Shown here piece after piece: positions 42,894-52,883 of a stretch of DNA of 64,000 bases (position 1 is its first letter; every line of letters begins with the position of its first letter). The stretch comes from Thermoplasmata archaeon. Its GTDB lineage: Archaea > Thermoplasmatota > Thermoplasmata > Thermoplasmatales > Thermoplasmataceae. The stretch is taken from positions 388,523 through 452,522 of the forward strand of contig JAJZZX010000001.1 in assembly GCA_021797355.1 (NCBI GenBank), read 5' to 3'. The notes below the pieces were generated by a model that saw nothing but the letters and a program-made list of their open reading frames with translations, was not told the origin of the DNA and made no database searches. Position numbers and translations under genes: made by a program.

Positions 42894-44014
42894 TGTCCGC
42901 TGACAGGTTCCGATTTTGCTGACTTTTCTGTTCTCATCATGGTTGAGAATGCAAGGAAGGCTCCTATGGATGCAGCGCCAAATAGGCCTATGGCAGACCA
43001 CACTCTTAGTCCATTATATGAGTAGAATGCCAGGAAGAATGCCCCCACACTGGGTCCAAGCGCCCTCCCGGTTGAGTTGACCATGCCAAGGAATCCCATA
43101 TATCTGGCAGTTTTTCCAGGCGGGGCAATTCTCGATACCACGGAATTCATCACGGGTGAGGTAAGATTTTCCCCAAGGGTAATGACGACCATGTCACCCA
43201 TAAACTGCAGTAAGGTTGTTGAAAGTCCGACGAGCAAATATCCTGCTGTATAGGCAATTGCACCTGCAATCATGGAGATTATTTCCGGGTACCTCTTCAT
43301 AAAGTTGGAAATAGGGTATTGTCCTATGACAACAACGGTTCCGTTGACGGCGTATATGTACCCAATCATGTTGCTGGGAATGGCAGCTTTTATGCCTGCA
43401 TATAAGGGCAGGGTCACAGAAAACTGTGAGGAGACCAGCGTAACTAGAAATGTGCCGGCTGAAAATACCAGAAGGAATCTGTCGAAGGAGATCATCTGTA
43501 TTTTTCCGCTCTGTTTCCCGTCACGGAAATTCCCTCTATCTTTAACAAAGAACAGGACCACGATGCCCTGCAGCATGCTTGAAACTGCTACAAGAAGGAA
43601 GATCCACAAAATTCCGAAATTGAATATTAGGGATCCAGTTAGAGGCCCAATGGCCCAGCCCAGGTTAGACAATATCCTGTAAATGACATAGCCATTCATT
43701 CTGTCTCCTGTAGAGGTGACATCCGCTATAAGAGCATTTGCTGAGGGGAAAACCAGAGCACCCCCAAATGATGTCAGTACGAAGAGAACCATTATCATCA
43801 ATACGGGAAAGCGAAAAAATATGCCAGCGGCAATGATTAGATAAAGTGAAAAACTGGCGGTGCTGCCAATCAGCAGGGTACTCTTCCGTCCGAGTGTGTC
43901 CGCGAGAAAACCCCCAACTACGCTGAAAATTATTGAGCCCACGGACAGAAATGTGAAAACTATCCCCACAAGAAAAATGGATACATGAAGATCCTCTTCA
44001 AAGAAAAGGGCCAT
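42890..44014 (-). CDS. MFS transporter; N-terminus probably longer than this frame
   Basis: The frame gives 374 residues and about 11 helices with the loop 2-3 motif GGFLADTLGRKSTLLIG. The sequence before the ATG at 44014 continues in frame as a good first helix (ELWAVSLASGIRSIGFGATW), so the true start lies near 44113. Yet no ATG, GTG or TTG is present there, so either a rare start codon (ATT at 44113) or a sequence error is needed. A TATA-like TTTAATATATTT at about 44143-44154 fits that upstream start. Substrate unknown. Confidence 0.8.
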   Translation of the reverse strand: MALFFEEDLHVSIFLVGIVFTFLSVGSIIFSVVGGFLADTLGRKSTLLIGSTASFSLYLIIAAGIFFRFPVLMIMVLFVLTSFGGALVFPSANALIADVTSTGDRMNGYVIYRILSNLGWAIGPLTGSLIFNFGILWIFLLVAVSSMLQGIVVLFFVKDRGNFRDGKQSGKIQMISFDRFLLVFSAGTFLVTLVSSQFSVTLPLYAGIKAAIPSNMIGYIYAVNGTVVVIGQYPISNFMKRYPEIISMIAGAIAYTAGYLLVGLSTTLLQFMGDMVVITLGENLTSPVMNSVVSRIAPPGKTARYMGFLGMVNSTGRALGPSVGAFFLAFYSYNGLRVWSAIGLFGAASIGAFLAFSTMMRTEKSAKSEPVSGH

Positions 44015-44184
44015 GAAGGGCCAAGTGGCTCCAAAGCCTATTGAACGTATTCCGGAAGCCAGGCTTACGGCCCAGAGTTCCCTGTTCCCAGTAAGGAATC
44101 TGCTAGAAAGAATGCTGTTTTGCGTACAGGTGAAGACCAGAGAAATATATTAAATGTGGCTGTATGGCTATTCCGGCAGAATCT

Positions 44185-44511
44185 TCATAAGGTCAGTCCA
44201 TGAATTGAAATCTTTCCCTTAAGGTTCTTCCTTATGGTCACCTCATCTCTGTTCCTGTCGATTGCATTGTAAACTGCTTGATCTATGGCTATCATGTACC
44301 CCTCTCCAAGAAATATTCTGTGCGAATCGTCAGGAACCTGTCCTATCCTTGCCTCAGATCGGTAGATTGGCTGGCAGTCAGCATCATTGCATGGCCCCTT
44401 TTCTGTCTTAGCCTCAATGATTATGTAATTTCCCGATGCAGCAACATCTCGCAAGGAAGGATGTATGATAATCCTCCCTTTTCCAACTGGAACTACCACT
44501 TCCTGTGCCAT
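44185..44511 (-). CDS. Small protein coupled to the pyrophosphatase gene
   Basis: This 108-residue protein starts with an ATG that shares one base with the stop of ppa (TAATG), so translation is coupled. It is beta-rich, with two cysteines five apart (PCNDADC) and an FLGEGYMIAIDQAVYNAIDRN stretch. I recognise no family and no catalytic motif. The coupling hints at a partner or regulator of the pyrophosphatase, which is an inference. Confidence 0.6.
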   Translation of the reverse strand: MAQEVVVPVGKGRIIIHPSLRDVAASGNYIIIEAKTEKGPCNDADCQPIYRSEARIGQVPDDSHRIFLGEGYMIAIDQAVYNAIDRNRDEVTIRKNLKGKISIHGLTL

Positions 44512-45050
44512 TACTTATACTTGCTACTGTACATCTCCATCGCTCTGGAGATTTCCTCTAGTGCAAATTTCTTATCTTCCCAGCCTGTCACCTCAGTCTT
44601 CTTGTTTTCAAGGATTTTGTAGGTTTGGAAGAAATTGGCTATTTCCTTCAAGAGGTGCTCTGGTAAATCTTTCAGGGTCTTGACATTTCTGTACATCGGG
44701 TCCCCTTCTGCCACCATGAGAAGCTTATTATCTCTCTCGCCCTGGTCGATCATCTTCATTACCCCAATGGGCCTTGCAGTAAGAACAATACCCGGATAGG
44801 TCGGATCAGTGATAAGCACCATTGCATCAAGCGGGTCTCCATCATCGTATAACGTTTGGGGAATTGCCCCATATTCCACAGGATACATCACGGAAGAGTG
44901 CAGCACCCTGTCAAGAGTAACACCTGAAAATTCTTTGGACATCTCATACTTGTTTTTGCTTCCTTTGGGGGTCTCTACTATCACATATAGGCGTTCCGGT
45001 GGTTCTGGCCCAACCGGCACCTGGTGCCAGTAACTCATGTTTTTTTCCAT
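44511..45050 (-). CDS. ppa: Inorganic pyrophosphatase
   Basis: The 179-residue soluble class A pyrophosphatase has its metal-binding motifs: [14 protein letters not shown], the [24 protein letters not shown] stretch with the DxDPxD-type cluster, and the [13 protein letters not shown] region. It hydrolyses PPi to drive biosynthesis in the cytoplasm. It heads a two-gene unit with the small gene at 44185-44511. Divergent from the GHMP kinase gene at 45145. Confidence 0.94.
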   Translation of the reverse strand: MEKNMSYWHQVPVGPEPPERLYVIVETPKGSKNKYEMSKEFSGVTLDRVLHSSVMYPVEYGAIPQTLYDDGDPLDAMVLITDPTYPGIVLTARPIGVMKMIDQGERDNKLLMVAEGDPMYRNVKTLKDLPEHLLKEIANFFQTYKILENKKTEVTGWEDKKFALEEISRAMEMYSSKYK

Positions 45051-45144
45051 TGCGGTTCAAATGGATTATTGATATAAAAAAACTCTCTCAATTTATTTTT
45101 GTGCTCCTGGCAGGCTTACCTAATTAAATAGAGTTGCATTTCTC

Positions 45145-46173
45145 ATGACGTTGGCAATAATGGAGAGGATTGTGGCATACAGCCCATTCAGGGTCAGCTT
45201 TGCCGGCGGAGGGACAGACATAGAGCCATTCTGCAGCACTATGGGCGGGGCTGTCATAAACACTGCAATAGACAGGGGAGTAACGATCATATATACGCCG
45301 GATAATTACGACTTGGAGATTTCATCCAGGGATTTCCTTAAGAGTGTTCTGGTGCTCTCAGAGAAAGACAGTGCCGATGTGCTGCACAAGATGATCGGTC
45401 TTCTCAGGCAATTTGGCATCGATCGCGGAAGGCTCAGCATTAGCAGCGGGGTGCCACCAGGCTCAGGCCTTGGCTCGTCAAGCGCTCTTACGACTGCGCT
45501 TCTTTCAATGATATACAATCATCTGGGTATCGCAAAGCCCCCATCTGAAGTGGCATCTGATGCCTTCAGGATCGAAAGGGAATATTTCGGCATAACACTG
45601 GGAAAACAGGACCCATTTGCAATTGCAATGGGTGGGTTCAAATTCATGCAATTTTCCAGCCAAGGGGCACAAACCCTCCCCCTGGAGGCAGGCAGCGATT
45701 TCTGGAACGAGATAGAAAAGCGCACTGTCCTAATATACACAGGAAAAACAAGAGAAAGTTCGGACTACCTTCGTGAACAGGTCAAGAGGTCCAGCATGGG
45801 TGACAGTGAAATCAACGCAAATCTCATCGAAATGAAAAGGATCACAGAGGAGATGTACAGGGCGGCATTGGGCAATGACATAGTGACTTTTGCCCATGGA
45901 ATCACTAGGGGATGGGAAATAAAGAAAAAGCTGGGGAAAAAGGTAAGCAACAGTAAAATTGATACAATAATAACCGAGGCGCTATCAAGCGGGGCAATGG
46001 CTGCTAAACTCATGGGTGGAGGTGGAGAAGGCTTCGTGCTGGCACTCTGTGAAAAGGATTCGGTTGAGAAGGTCCAGAAGTCAATGATGGATTATTCTGA
46101 CTTTGTAATACGAGTCTCATTTGATCCAAGCGGAACAAGGTCACGGAAGTACTCCGGAATTTTCCCTCAGTGA
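45145..46173 (+). CDS. GHMP-family kinase (HddA-like sugar kinase)
   Basis: The 342-residue kinase starts with FRVSFAGGGTDIEPF and has the ATP loop GVPPGSGLGSSSALTTALL and the late GGGGEGFVLAL motif. This is the branch that contains D-glycero-D-manno-heptose 7-phosphate kinase, and a nucleotide-sugar role is likely. The ATP loop motifs are intact. Another start, ATG 45160, fits the TATA-like TAATTAAATA (45121-45130) better. Its 3' end overlaps the convergent Nudix gene by 33 bases. I cannot exclude that it serves the modified mevalonate pathway. Confidence 0.8.
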   Translation: MTLAIMERIVAYSPFRVSFAGGGTDIEPFCSTMGGAVINTAIDRGVTIIYTPDNYDLEISSRDFLKSVLVLSEKDSADVLHKMIGLLRQFGIDRGRLSISSGVPPGSGLGSSSALTTALLSMIYNHLGIAKPPSEVASDAFRIEREYFGITLGKQDPFAIAMGGFKFMQFSSQGAQTLPLEAGSDFWNEIEKRTVLIYTGKTRESSDYLREQVKRSSMGDSEINANLIEMKRITEEMYRAALGNDIVTFAHGITRGWEIKKKLGKKVSNSKIDTIITEALSSGAMAAKLMGGGGEGFVLALCEKDSVEKVQKSMMDYSDFVIRVSFDPSGTRSRKYSGIFPQ

Positions 46174-46605
46174 TATGTAGTCCTTGAGAATCCTGTACGT
46201 CAGGCCCCAGACAATCCAACCCTGAAAATCGTATGCAGGCATTCCGTTGATAGGGTTCCGGGAATCCTTACGATCAGATAGGCTAACAACCTTTACCTGG
46301 CTTATCTCCGGGCCAGGGGCGATGTCGTTGAAACTATCTACCTTTAGTATGAAGGGATATACCGGCATATCTGGCATCTTCATTGAAAAGGTTGGCTCCA
46401 TGGCAAAAATAATGCTTTCAGGTGACAGATTCAGATTTACTTCCTCAGCGATTTCCCTTAGAACGCCTTCCTGTGGCGTTTCTCCATCCTTAACGTGCCC
46501 ACCAGGGAATGCAATGTCACCTGACCACGGATCGCCGGTTCTTTGGTTTCTCTTGACAAGGACTATGAGATCATTCCTTGTTATCAAGCCAACGGCTGAC
46601 CGCAT
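46141..46605 (-). CDS. Nudix hydrolase
   Basis: The 154-residue protein carries a full Nudix box, starting GGHVKDGETPQEG and ending REIAEEV, with metal-binding glutamates. The C-terminal half suggests the CoA-pyrophosphatase-like branch. It hydrolyses a nucleoside diphosphate linked to another moiety. I choose the ATG at 46605. A TTG at 46611 overlapping the DUF1805 stop is possible. It overlaps the convergent GHMP kinase gene by 33 bases. Confidence 0.85.
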   Translation of the reverse strand: MRSAVGLITRNDLIVLVKRNQRTGDPWSGDIAFPGGHVKDGETPQEGVLREIAEEVNLNLSPESIIFAMEPTFSMKMPDMPVYPFILKVDSFNDIAPGPEISQVKVVSLSDRKDSRNPINGMPAYDFQGWIVWGLTYRILKDYISLRENSGVLP

Positions 46606-46607
46606 CT

Positions 46608-46898
46608 TCAAGCCAGCAGAGATATTATGTCAGAAATCTTCTGGCCTTCACTTATTCCAAGTTCAGAAGCTCTCTTGGTAACACCCGCTGCCTTGCTGTT
46701 CAGCATGGTCTCGAGGTCAGATACGCCAGTTACCCTGACCGCTGCATCACCGAGCTTCTGTGCAGCTTCAAGGTTAAGGTATCCGCACATGACAAATCCC
46801 TTCTTCCCCTTGAGAACCAGCAACGGTGCATTTCCCATCGGCATTCTCATGAATTCAAAGGTTTTTCCGGCTATCTCAACTGTATCGATCTCAATCAT
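46608..46898 (-). CDS. DUF1805 family protein
   Basis: The 96-residue protein matches DUF1805 (YunC-like): FEFMRMPMGNAPLLVLKGKKGFVMCGYLNLEAAQKLGDAAVRVTGV, here split into its strand, glycine turn and CGYLN motif. The function is not known. It is the first gene of a two-gene unit with the Nudix hydrolase (stop and start overlap). The C-terminal 35 residues are helical and probably extra. Confidence 0.75.
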   Translation of the reverse strand: MIEIDTVEIAGKTFEFMRMPMGNAPLLVLKGKKGFVMCGYLNLEAAQKLGDAAVRVTGVSDLETMLNSKAAGVTKRASELGISEGQKISDIISLLA

Positions 46899-47255
46899 GA
46901 GTGGTGAATAGCCTGGCTCCTTAATATTTATCCCCCTGAATCCAACATTCTTTTATGGCTAGTCATGTCACTCCATTTTCAGCAATTATACGACGCATAA
47001 TCAAATTAAGCCGAATAACGTCCGTGGAATTTGCTGCATCACACCATACGTGGAGAAATATGCAAATATTTTCCCCCCGTCAGTTAGGTTCGCCGGACTC
47101 ACGCAAATACACCTCACATTCTAAATTCCGGATTACATACGCATGTACCATTTGGGCGTTATAATGCCAGGACATGCGCAATTCATTCCTTACCATCATA
47201 TGTGTCGATTAGAAATAGTTATATAGAAGTTTATTTTTACTTGTCTGAGGTCGTT
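46899..47255. other. Intergenic region with the thermosome promoter
   Basis: These 357 bases have no convincing gene; a 69-codon frame at 46955 shows no domain. The right end has a TATA box, GTTATATAG (47218-47226), about 33 bases before the thermosome ATG, and a GAGG (47248-47251) just upstream that may bind the ribosome. Heat control is likely for this gene but no heat-shock operator is clear. Confidence 0.45.
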
Positions 47256-48887
47256 ATGATAGGCGGACAACCAATATTCATATTAAAGGAAGGTACAAAG
47301 AGAGAAACTGGCAAGGATGCCATGAAAAACAACATTGAGGCAGCAAAGAGCATTGCCAACGCAGTCAGGTCAAGCCTTGGACCGCGTGGCATGGACAAAA
47401 TGCTGGTTGATTCCCTTGGGGACATTGTAATCACCAACGACGGTGTAACCATTCTCAAGGAAATGGATGTTGAGCATCCTGCTGCCAAGATGATGGTTGA
47501 AGTGTCAAAGACCCAGGATTCATTCGTGGGCGACGGAACAACCACAGCGGTTATTGTTGCAGGCGCACTGCTGCAGGAAGCAGAGAGCCTCATCAACCAG
47601 AACGTTCACCCAACCGTCATATCCTCGGGATACAGGATGGCAGCGGACCAGGCAAAGAAGATTCTTGACGAGATATCTAAGCCGGTCAAGTTCAGTGACC
47701 GGGAACTGCTCAAGAAGATGGCTGGCACCTCACTTAGCAGCAAGAGTGCGTCCTCCAGCAAGGAAAAGCTCTCAGACATATCCGTTGATGCAATAAAGGC
47801 GGTTGCTGAAAAGAGAGATACCGGATACACCGTTGATTTCGACAACATACAGATTGTAAAGAAACAGGGCGGTGAAATTGAGGACACCCAGCTTATCTAC
47901 GGAATCATAGTGGACAAAGAGAAGGTCCACCCTGGCATGCCAGATTTCGTAAAGAATGCTAAGATCGCACTTCTTGATGCTGCGCTTGAGATCAAGAAGC
48001 CCGAATTTGACACAAACATAAGGATAGATGACCCATCAATGATCCAGAAATTCCTTTCCCAGGAAGAAAACCTGCTCAGGGAAATGGTGCAGAAAGTGAA
48101 AAAGTCAGGAGCCAATGTGCTGATAACACAGAAAGGGATAGATGACCTTGCACAGCACTACCTGGCAAAAGAAGGCATATACGCTGTTAGAAGAGTCAAG
48201 AAAAGCGATGTGGAGAAACTTTCCAAAGCAACGGGCGCAGCAATAGTTTCTTCAATAGAGGAACTTTCCGCACAGGATCTGGGAAGCGCTGAGATGGTTG
48301 AGCAGGTCAAGATCGGCGATGATTACCTGACCTTTGTGACAGGATGCAAGAATCCCAAGGCAGTTAGTGTGCTTGTAAGAGGTGGAACGGAACACGTTGT
48401 TGACGAGATAGAAAGATCAATAACAGATTCCATCCACGTGGTCGCAGCGGCCGTTGAAGACGGTGCTTACGTGACAGGCGGTGGATCATCAGCTGCAGAG
48501 ATTGCGCTCAGACTGAGAGAATATGCATCGAAGGTAGGGGGAAGACAGCAACTGGCAATAGAGAAATTCGCCAATGCAATGGAAGAGATTCCCAGAGCAC
48601 TATCAGAGAATGCTGGGCTGGATGCAATAGACATACTTATAAAAATCAGGAATGACCATGCTAAGGGAAACAAGACCTACGGGATTAACGTCTTCTCCGG
48701 AAACGTAGAGGACATGGAGAAAGCGGGAGTCATAGAGCCTGTAAGGGTCGGGAAACAGGCTATAGAAGCTGCCACCGATGCCGCTGTTATGATATTGAGA
48801 ATAGACGATGTGATTGCCACAAAGGGCTCCAAGGGCGGTTCGCCTCCTAGCGGCGGAGCTGGGGCAGGCGGAGATTCAGAAGATTAA
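47256..48887 (+). CDS. thsA: Thermosome (group II chaperonin) subunit
   Basis: The 543-residue chaperonin has the ATP-site motifs [17 protein letters not shown] and [14 protein letters not shown], the late [17 protein letters not shown] and a Gly/Ser-rich flexible tail. Two eight- or nine-membered rings of such subunits fold proteins at high temperature in the cytoplasm. I start at the ATG at 47256. The longer frame from 47202 adds a non-homologous leader. Thermoplasmatales usually have alpha and beta subunits, and only one is present here, so alpha is a guess. Confidence 0.94.
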   Translation: MIGGQPIFILKEGTKRETGKDAMKNNIEAAKSIANAVRSSLGPRGMDKMLVDSLGDIVITNDGVTILKEMDVEHPAAKMMVEVSKTQDSFVGDGTTTAVIVAGALLQEAESLINQNVHPTVISSGYRMAADQAKKILDEISKPVKFSDRELLKKMAGTSLSSKSASSSKEKLSDISVDAIKAVAEKRDTGYTVDFDNIQIVKKQGGEIEDTQLIYGIIVDKEKVHPGMPDFVKNAKIALLDAALEIKKPEFDTNIRIDDPSMIQKFLSQEENLLREMVQKVKKSGANVLITQKGIDDLAQHYLAKEGIYAVRRVKKSDVEKLSKATGAAIVSSIEELSAQDLGSAEMVEQVKIGDDYLTFVTGCKNPKAVSVLVRGGTEHVVDEIERSITDSIHVVAAAVEDGAYVTGGGSSAAEIALRLREYASKVGGRQQLAIEKFANAMEEIPRALSENAGLDAIDILIKIRNDHAKGNKTYGINVFSGNVEDMEKAGVIEPVRVGKQAIEAATDAAVMILRIDDVIATKGSKGGSPPSGGAGAGGDSED

Positions 48888-48987
48888 TACCAGCTGAGAG
48901 AATTTTTAAACAATAAATAACAATTTTTTCCAATCCCTAGCATATGAAGTTAAAAAAACGTTATATAATGAATAAATCTGTTGTTGT

Positions 48988-49926
48988 GTGGAAAACGCCT
49001 ATTCACAGATCTACAGGAAACAGCACTACGGCTTAGTTGGAAAACACTCTGCTGTTAAGGTCTGCCACTGGACAAAGAGCGAAATCACCGGCGGTCCCGG
49101 CTGTTACAAAGGTGATTTTTACGGAATCAAATCCCACCAGTGCGTACAGATGACACCAGCCCTGAACTCATGCACCGAAAATTGCTCATTCTGCTGGAGA
49201 TTCCAGGGTTTTGATGGTATGCACATATCAGATGAGGATGACCCGGAATTCATTCTTGAGGAATCCATCAAGGCACACAAGAAGCTCATTTCAGGCTTCA
49301 AGGGAAATCCCAAGGTGTCTCCGGAGAAGTGGGAGGAAGCTGACAATCCTAAGCACATTGCTATCTCACTGACGGGTGAGCCGACGCTGTACTCGCGTCT
49401 TGGAGAATTCATTGCACTTGCAAGAAAAAGAGGAATATCGACTTTTCTCGTCACAAACGGAACACTTCCAATGGTCCTTGAAAAACTTGATCCGCTTCCA
49501 ACACAGCTTTACGTGACGACGGCCGGCCCGACAAAGCAGATATTCAACGAGGTTCTGAATCCAGCAATAGGCAACGCCTGGGAGAATTTTAACAGGACAC
49601 TGGAGATTCTTCCATCTCTTGACACAAGAAAAGTCATCCGACACACACTGGTTAAGGATGTGAATATGCCTTTCGTTAATGAATATGCGAAGCTGGATGC
49701 CATTGCCGATCCAGACTTTATCGAATCTAAGGGATATGTCCATGTTGGGCAGTCGATTACCAGGCTCGGGATCGAGAACATGCCTTCCCATGATTATGTG
49801 GTGGAGTTCAGTAGGCAGCTGGGTGGTATCCTGGGCTACCACTTCTCTGGAGAGAGAAGGGATAGCAGAGTAACACTTCTTGCGAAGGACCCATCGAAGG
49901 CGAAGATAGATTTTTCCTCCATATGA
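48988..49926 (+). CDS. taw1: tRNA 4-demethylwyosine synthase (Taw1)
   Basis: The 312-residue radical SAM enzyme has the SAM cluster motif CTENCSFC (Cys62, Cys66, Cys69) and a second trio, Cys26, Cys39 and Cys52, for an extra 4Fe-4S cluster. This spacing is diagnostic for Taw1/TYW1. It condenses pyruvate-derived carbon with N1-methylguanosine-37 of tRNA-Phe to make the wyosine tricycle. The GTG at 48988 lies 20-27 bases after the TATA-like TTATATAA (48961-48968). Confidence 0.95.
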   Translation: MENAYSQIYRKQHYGLVGKHSAVKVCHWTKSEITGGPGCYKGDFYGIKSHQCVQMTPALNSCTENCSFCWRFQGFDGMHISDEDDPEFILEESIKAHKKLISGFKGNPKVSPEKWEEADNPKHIAISLTGEPTLYSRLGEFIALARKRGISTFLVTNGTLPMVLEKLDPLPTQLYVTTAGPTKQIFNEVLNPAIGNAWENFNRTLEILPSLDTRKVIRHTLVKDVNMPFVNEYAKLDAIADPDFIESKGYVHVGQSITRLGIENMPSHDYVVEFSRQLGGILGYHFSGERRDSRVTLLAKDPSKAKIDFSSI

Positions 49927-50068
49927 TCATGCCTGCTGCCGGCCTTAAAGTGCAGCCTAAATTACTTTTGCTAGCCAACCATGCTTGACCATACAGTATT
50001 TTCACTTCAAGTGGTACGCCAACTGAAAATTAAATTATACAGGTTTGAGATGAACAGTTCGATCTCGC

Positions 50069-51262
50069 ATGGATTTTAATTTTTCAGAGGAACAGGAAAT
50101 ACTCAGGGCCACTGTTAGGGAATTTGCTCAGCGTGAAATTGCACCCAGAATTCCTGAGATGATACAGAAGAGAAGAATCCCACATGAAATAATCGCCGGC
50201 ATGAAGAGGCTAAACTTATTGGGGATGACTGTACCAGAAATATACGGCGGCATGGGAGCTGATGCCGTTACAACAGCTATTGTTGCAGAGGAGATTGCAG
50301 CAGCAGACCCTACGGTTTCAATTCCAGTTATGTTCCTGGTTCACAATGCATGGTCATATCTTCTTGCCAAGTATGCTAACAGGGAACTTGCAGCTGAAAT
50401 TCTGCCCTCCGTAGCCCGTGGCGACAAACTCACGGGAATTGCCTCAACTGAGCCGAATTTCGGATCAGACCTCGGCTCCATGACAACAGTCGCAGTTAAG
50501 TCAGGTTCTGGCTACACCATAAACGGTGAGAAATCATTCATAAGCCTAGTCCGTGACATAAGGGAACTGGGAGGGGGATATGTTACCGTGGCAAAAACAG
50601 ATCCCGGGAAGGGGACAGCAGGCATAACCTTATTTTATCTTCCAGACAATGAGAAAAGCATTGAGATAACAAGTCTGGAGGAAATGGGAAGGGAGGGATC
50701 AACATGGGGGGCGTTGCGTTTCAAGAATTATGTAACTGAATCCAGGAACGTACTTGGAAAAGTCAATGAGGGCTTTAAAATAGTGCATGAGGGTTTTGAA
50801 TTTGCCAGGGCCCTTATTTCCGTAATTTCTGTCTCTACAGCAATGACCTGCCTGAACAACGGCATAGAGTACATGAAGAGCAGGAAGGCTTTTGGCCAGC
50901 CAATTGGCAAATTCCAGGGTCTGCAGTTCCAGCTTGCGGATCACATGGCAAGGATGGAAGCAGCAAGGACGGTGGGTTATAAAGCGTTATGGATGTACGA
51001 TCAGGAGCAGAAGCATGGCAGCTTCAGCAGGTTCCAGATCAGCAAGCAGGTAGCAACAGCCAAGCTTCTCTCTACTGTGTGGGCTTTCGATGCAATCAAT
51101 GATGCTCTCCAGTGGCACGGTGCATATGGATACACCAGGTATAACCCCCAGGAATTGGCTCTAAGGGGAATAAGGTCATTTCAGCTGGCAGAGGGATCAA
51201 GGGAAATAATGAAAATGATAATTGCCAGGGAAAGCCTTGGACGGGATTTTTTCAAACAGTGA
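50069..51262 (+). CDS. Acyl-CoA dehydrogenase
   Basis: The 397-residue flavoprotein has the family pattern: LLGMTVPEIYGGMGAD, GIASTEPNFGSDLGSM, the FAD-contacting NGEKSFIS and the late QWHGAYGYTRYNP, followed by a helix around residue 370 (EGSREIMKMIIARESLG). It oxidises an acyl-CoA to the enoyl-CoA and passes electrons to an electron-transfer flavoprotein, not seen here. It precedes the tRNA-binding protein gene by 9 bases, so the two may be cotranscribed. The substrate chain length is unknown. Confidence 0.9.
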   Translation: MDFNFSEEQEILRATVREFAQREIAPRIPEMIQKRRIPHEIIAGMKRLNLLGMTVPEIYGGMGADAVTTAIVAEEIAAADPTVSIPVMFLVHNAWSYLLAKYANRELAAEILPSVARGDKLTGIASTEPNFGSDLGSMTTVAVKSGSGYTINGEKSFISLVRDIRELGGGYVTVAKTDPGKGTAGITLFYLPDNEKSIEITSLEEMGREGSTWGALRFKNYVTESRNVLGKVNEGFKIVHEGFEFARALISVISVSTAMTCLNNGIEYMKSRKAFGQPIGKFQGLQFQLADHMARMEAARTVGYKALWMYDQEQKHGSFSRFQISKQVATAKLLSTVWAFDAINDALQWHGAYGYTRYNPQELALRGIRSFQLAEGSREIMKMIIARESLGRDFFKQ

Positions 51263-51271
51263 GGAAGTGAA

Positions 51272-51601
51272 ATGTCGGAGGAAATATCAATAGATGAGTT
51301 TAGGAAAATAGACATCCGAACCGCCAAGGTTGTGGAATGTGAGAAGGTTGAAAAGTCAAGAAGCCTGCTGAGAATCGTTGTTGATATGGGAAATGAAAAG
51401 CGGCAGATAATTTCCAGCATTTCTGAATACTATGAGCCAGCTGAGCTTCTGGGCAAAACCATAATTGTAGTTGCAAACCTCAAGAAAGCTAAGTTCATGG
51501 GCCTGGAAAGCCAAGGAATGCTGCTAGCTGTCGAGAAGGGCAATTTCCTGTCTCTTCTTACTACTGATCGGCAATCTGATCCCGGCCTCAGGGTATCGTA
51601 A
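51272..51601 (+). CDS. tRNA-binding domain protein (MetRS C-terminal-like / CsaA-like)
   Basis: The 109-residue protein is an EMAP-II-like OB-fold: SIDEFRKIDIRTAKVVECE, LLRIVVDMGNEKRQIISSI and the conserved late segment VVANLKKAKFMGLESQGMLLA. Such proteins bind tRNA as the beta part of methionyl-tRNA synthetase or as a CsaA-type chaperone. It starts 9 bases after the acyl-CoA dehydrogenase and precedes rfcL by one base, which points to translational coupling. Confidence 0.85.
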   Translation: MSEEISIDEFRKIDIRTAKVVECEKVEKSRSLLRIVVDMGNEKRQIISSISEYYEPAELLGKTIIVVANLKKAKFMGLESQGMLLAVEKGNFLSLLTTDRQSDPGLRVS

Positions 51602-51602
51602 A

Positions 51603-52883
51603 ATGACCATAGTGGAAAAGTACCGTGCTGAAAGTATCCAGGATTTGATCATCAGCAAGAAAATTCTCGAGGAGATAAATTCGTGGCTGAACCTCTGGAG
51701 AGAAGGAACCCCCACGAAAAAGGCACTGATTCTTTACGGCCCCCCGGGGACCGGAAAGACTACCACGGCATTAGTGCTTGCTAAGGAAGCAGGAGTTCCG
51801 ATCATCGAGATGAACGCATCGGACACCAGAAATTCAGACTGGATGAAGAGAATAGCCCTTATGGCCTCTCTCTATGGAGATATAACTTATTCAGACGCCG
51901 GTGAGACGAAATTTAACAAGATCATTCTTGTTGACGAAGCAGACAACATCTTCGAGGGCAAGAGCAAGGATAAAGGGGGAGATAGCGGCGGTCTCACCGA
52001 ACTTTCAAGAATAGTGTCAAGAACAAACAACCCGATAATTCTGACAATGAACGATTTCTATGAATTTCGCAGAAAACCTGCAGCGAGGGAAATCATCAAC
52101 AACAGCTTGGTTGTGGAATTCAGGCAGTTCAAACGCAAGAATGACCTGGATTACAGGAACTTCAGGAACAGGCTTCAGGAGAGGCTTTCTTTCATTGCAA
52201 AGAATGAGGGGCTCGTCTTCAGGCCGGAAATAACAGACAGGCTCCTGGAGAGGAACAGGGATGACATACGTGCTATTCTGAATGATGCAATAAGCATGAT
52301 GTCATACAGGGACGATGCAAACAGCTCGGCAGAAGCCGGCATACGAGATGCGGTCTCAGGAATATATGACGTCATCCATTCAACCTTCAAGGGTCGGAAT
52401 TACGAGATGATACTTTCAGAGCTTATGGAAAAAGATTTTACCACAGAAGACTACCTCATGTGGCTCGACAGCAACCTGCCCAGCGAGACCAAGGACCCAT
52501 CAGACATGGTTTCAGCTTACGAGATACTTGCGCTTGCAGATATATTCGTAGGAAGAGTCATAAAAAAGCAGCATTATGCTTTCAAGGGATATGCCGAGGA
52601 AATAGCTGCAGGTGTTTTCACTGCCATAAAAAATGTCAATGATAAATATGTCAAATATGAGTTCCCATCGTACATTATGAAGATGTCAAGGATGCGGGAT
52701 GGCAGGGAAGGCAGAAGATATCTCGTAAGCAAGCTCGCCAGACTGACGCATAGCGGCAGTTCGAGGGTCTCATCAAATCTATGGTTTTTCCAGCATCTGT
52801 CAAAGAACAGGATAAATCTGCAGGAAATGCAGGAACGCCTCAATCTATCCGAAAAGGAGCTATCGATCCTTCGGAAAAGCTAG
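51603..52883 (+). CDS. rfcL: Replication factor C large subunit
   Basis: The 426-residue AAA+ ATPase has Walker A GPPGTGKTT, Walker B ILVDEADNIF and the segment QFKRKNDLDYRNFRNRLQ in the lid, and a helical C-terminus for assembly with small subunits. RfcL opens and loads the PCNA clamp at primer ends. The C-terminal PIP-box region typical of some homologues is not evident. It is coupled to the upstream tRNA-binding protein gene by a one-base gap. Its 3' end overlaps the Pop5 gene by 4 bases. Confidence 0.94.
   Translation: MTIVEKYRAESIQDLIISKKILEEINSWLNLWREGTPTKKALILYGPPGTGKTTTALVLAKEAGVPIIEMNASDTRNSDWMKRIALMASLYGDITYSDAGETKFNKIILVDEADNIFEGKSKDKGGDSGGLTELSRIVSRTNNPIILTMNDFYEFRRKPAAREIINNSLVVEFRQFKRKNDLDYRNFRNRLQERLSFIAKNEGLVFRPEITDRLLERNRDDIRAILNDAISMMSYRDDANSSAEAGIRDAVSGIYDVIHSTFKGRNYEMILSELMEKDFTTEDYLMWLDSNLPSETKDPSDMVSAYEILALADIFVGRVIKKQHYAFKGYAEEIAAGVFTAIKNVNDKYVKYEFPSYIMKMSRMRDGREGRRYLVSKLARLTHSGSSRVSSNLWFFQHLSKNRINLQEMQERLNLSEKELSILRKS

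Noticed and set aside
46955-47164. 69-codon plus-strand frame before the thermosome gene
   Set aside because: No domain and no ribosome-binding site. It lies in the upstream control region of the chaperonin gene.
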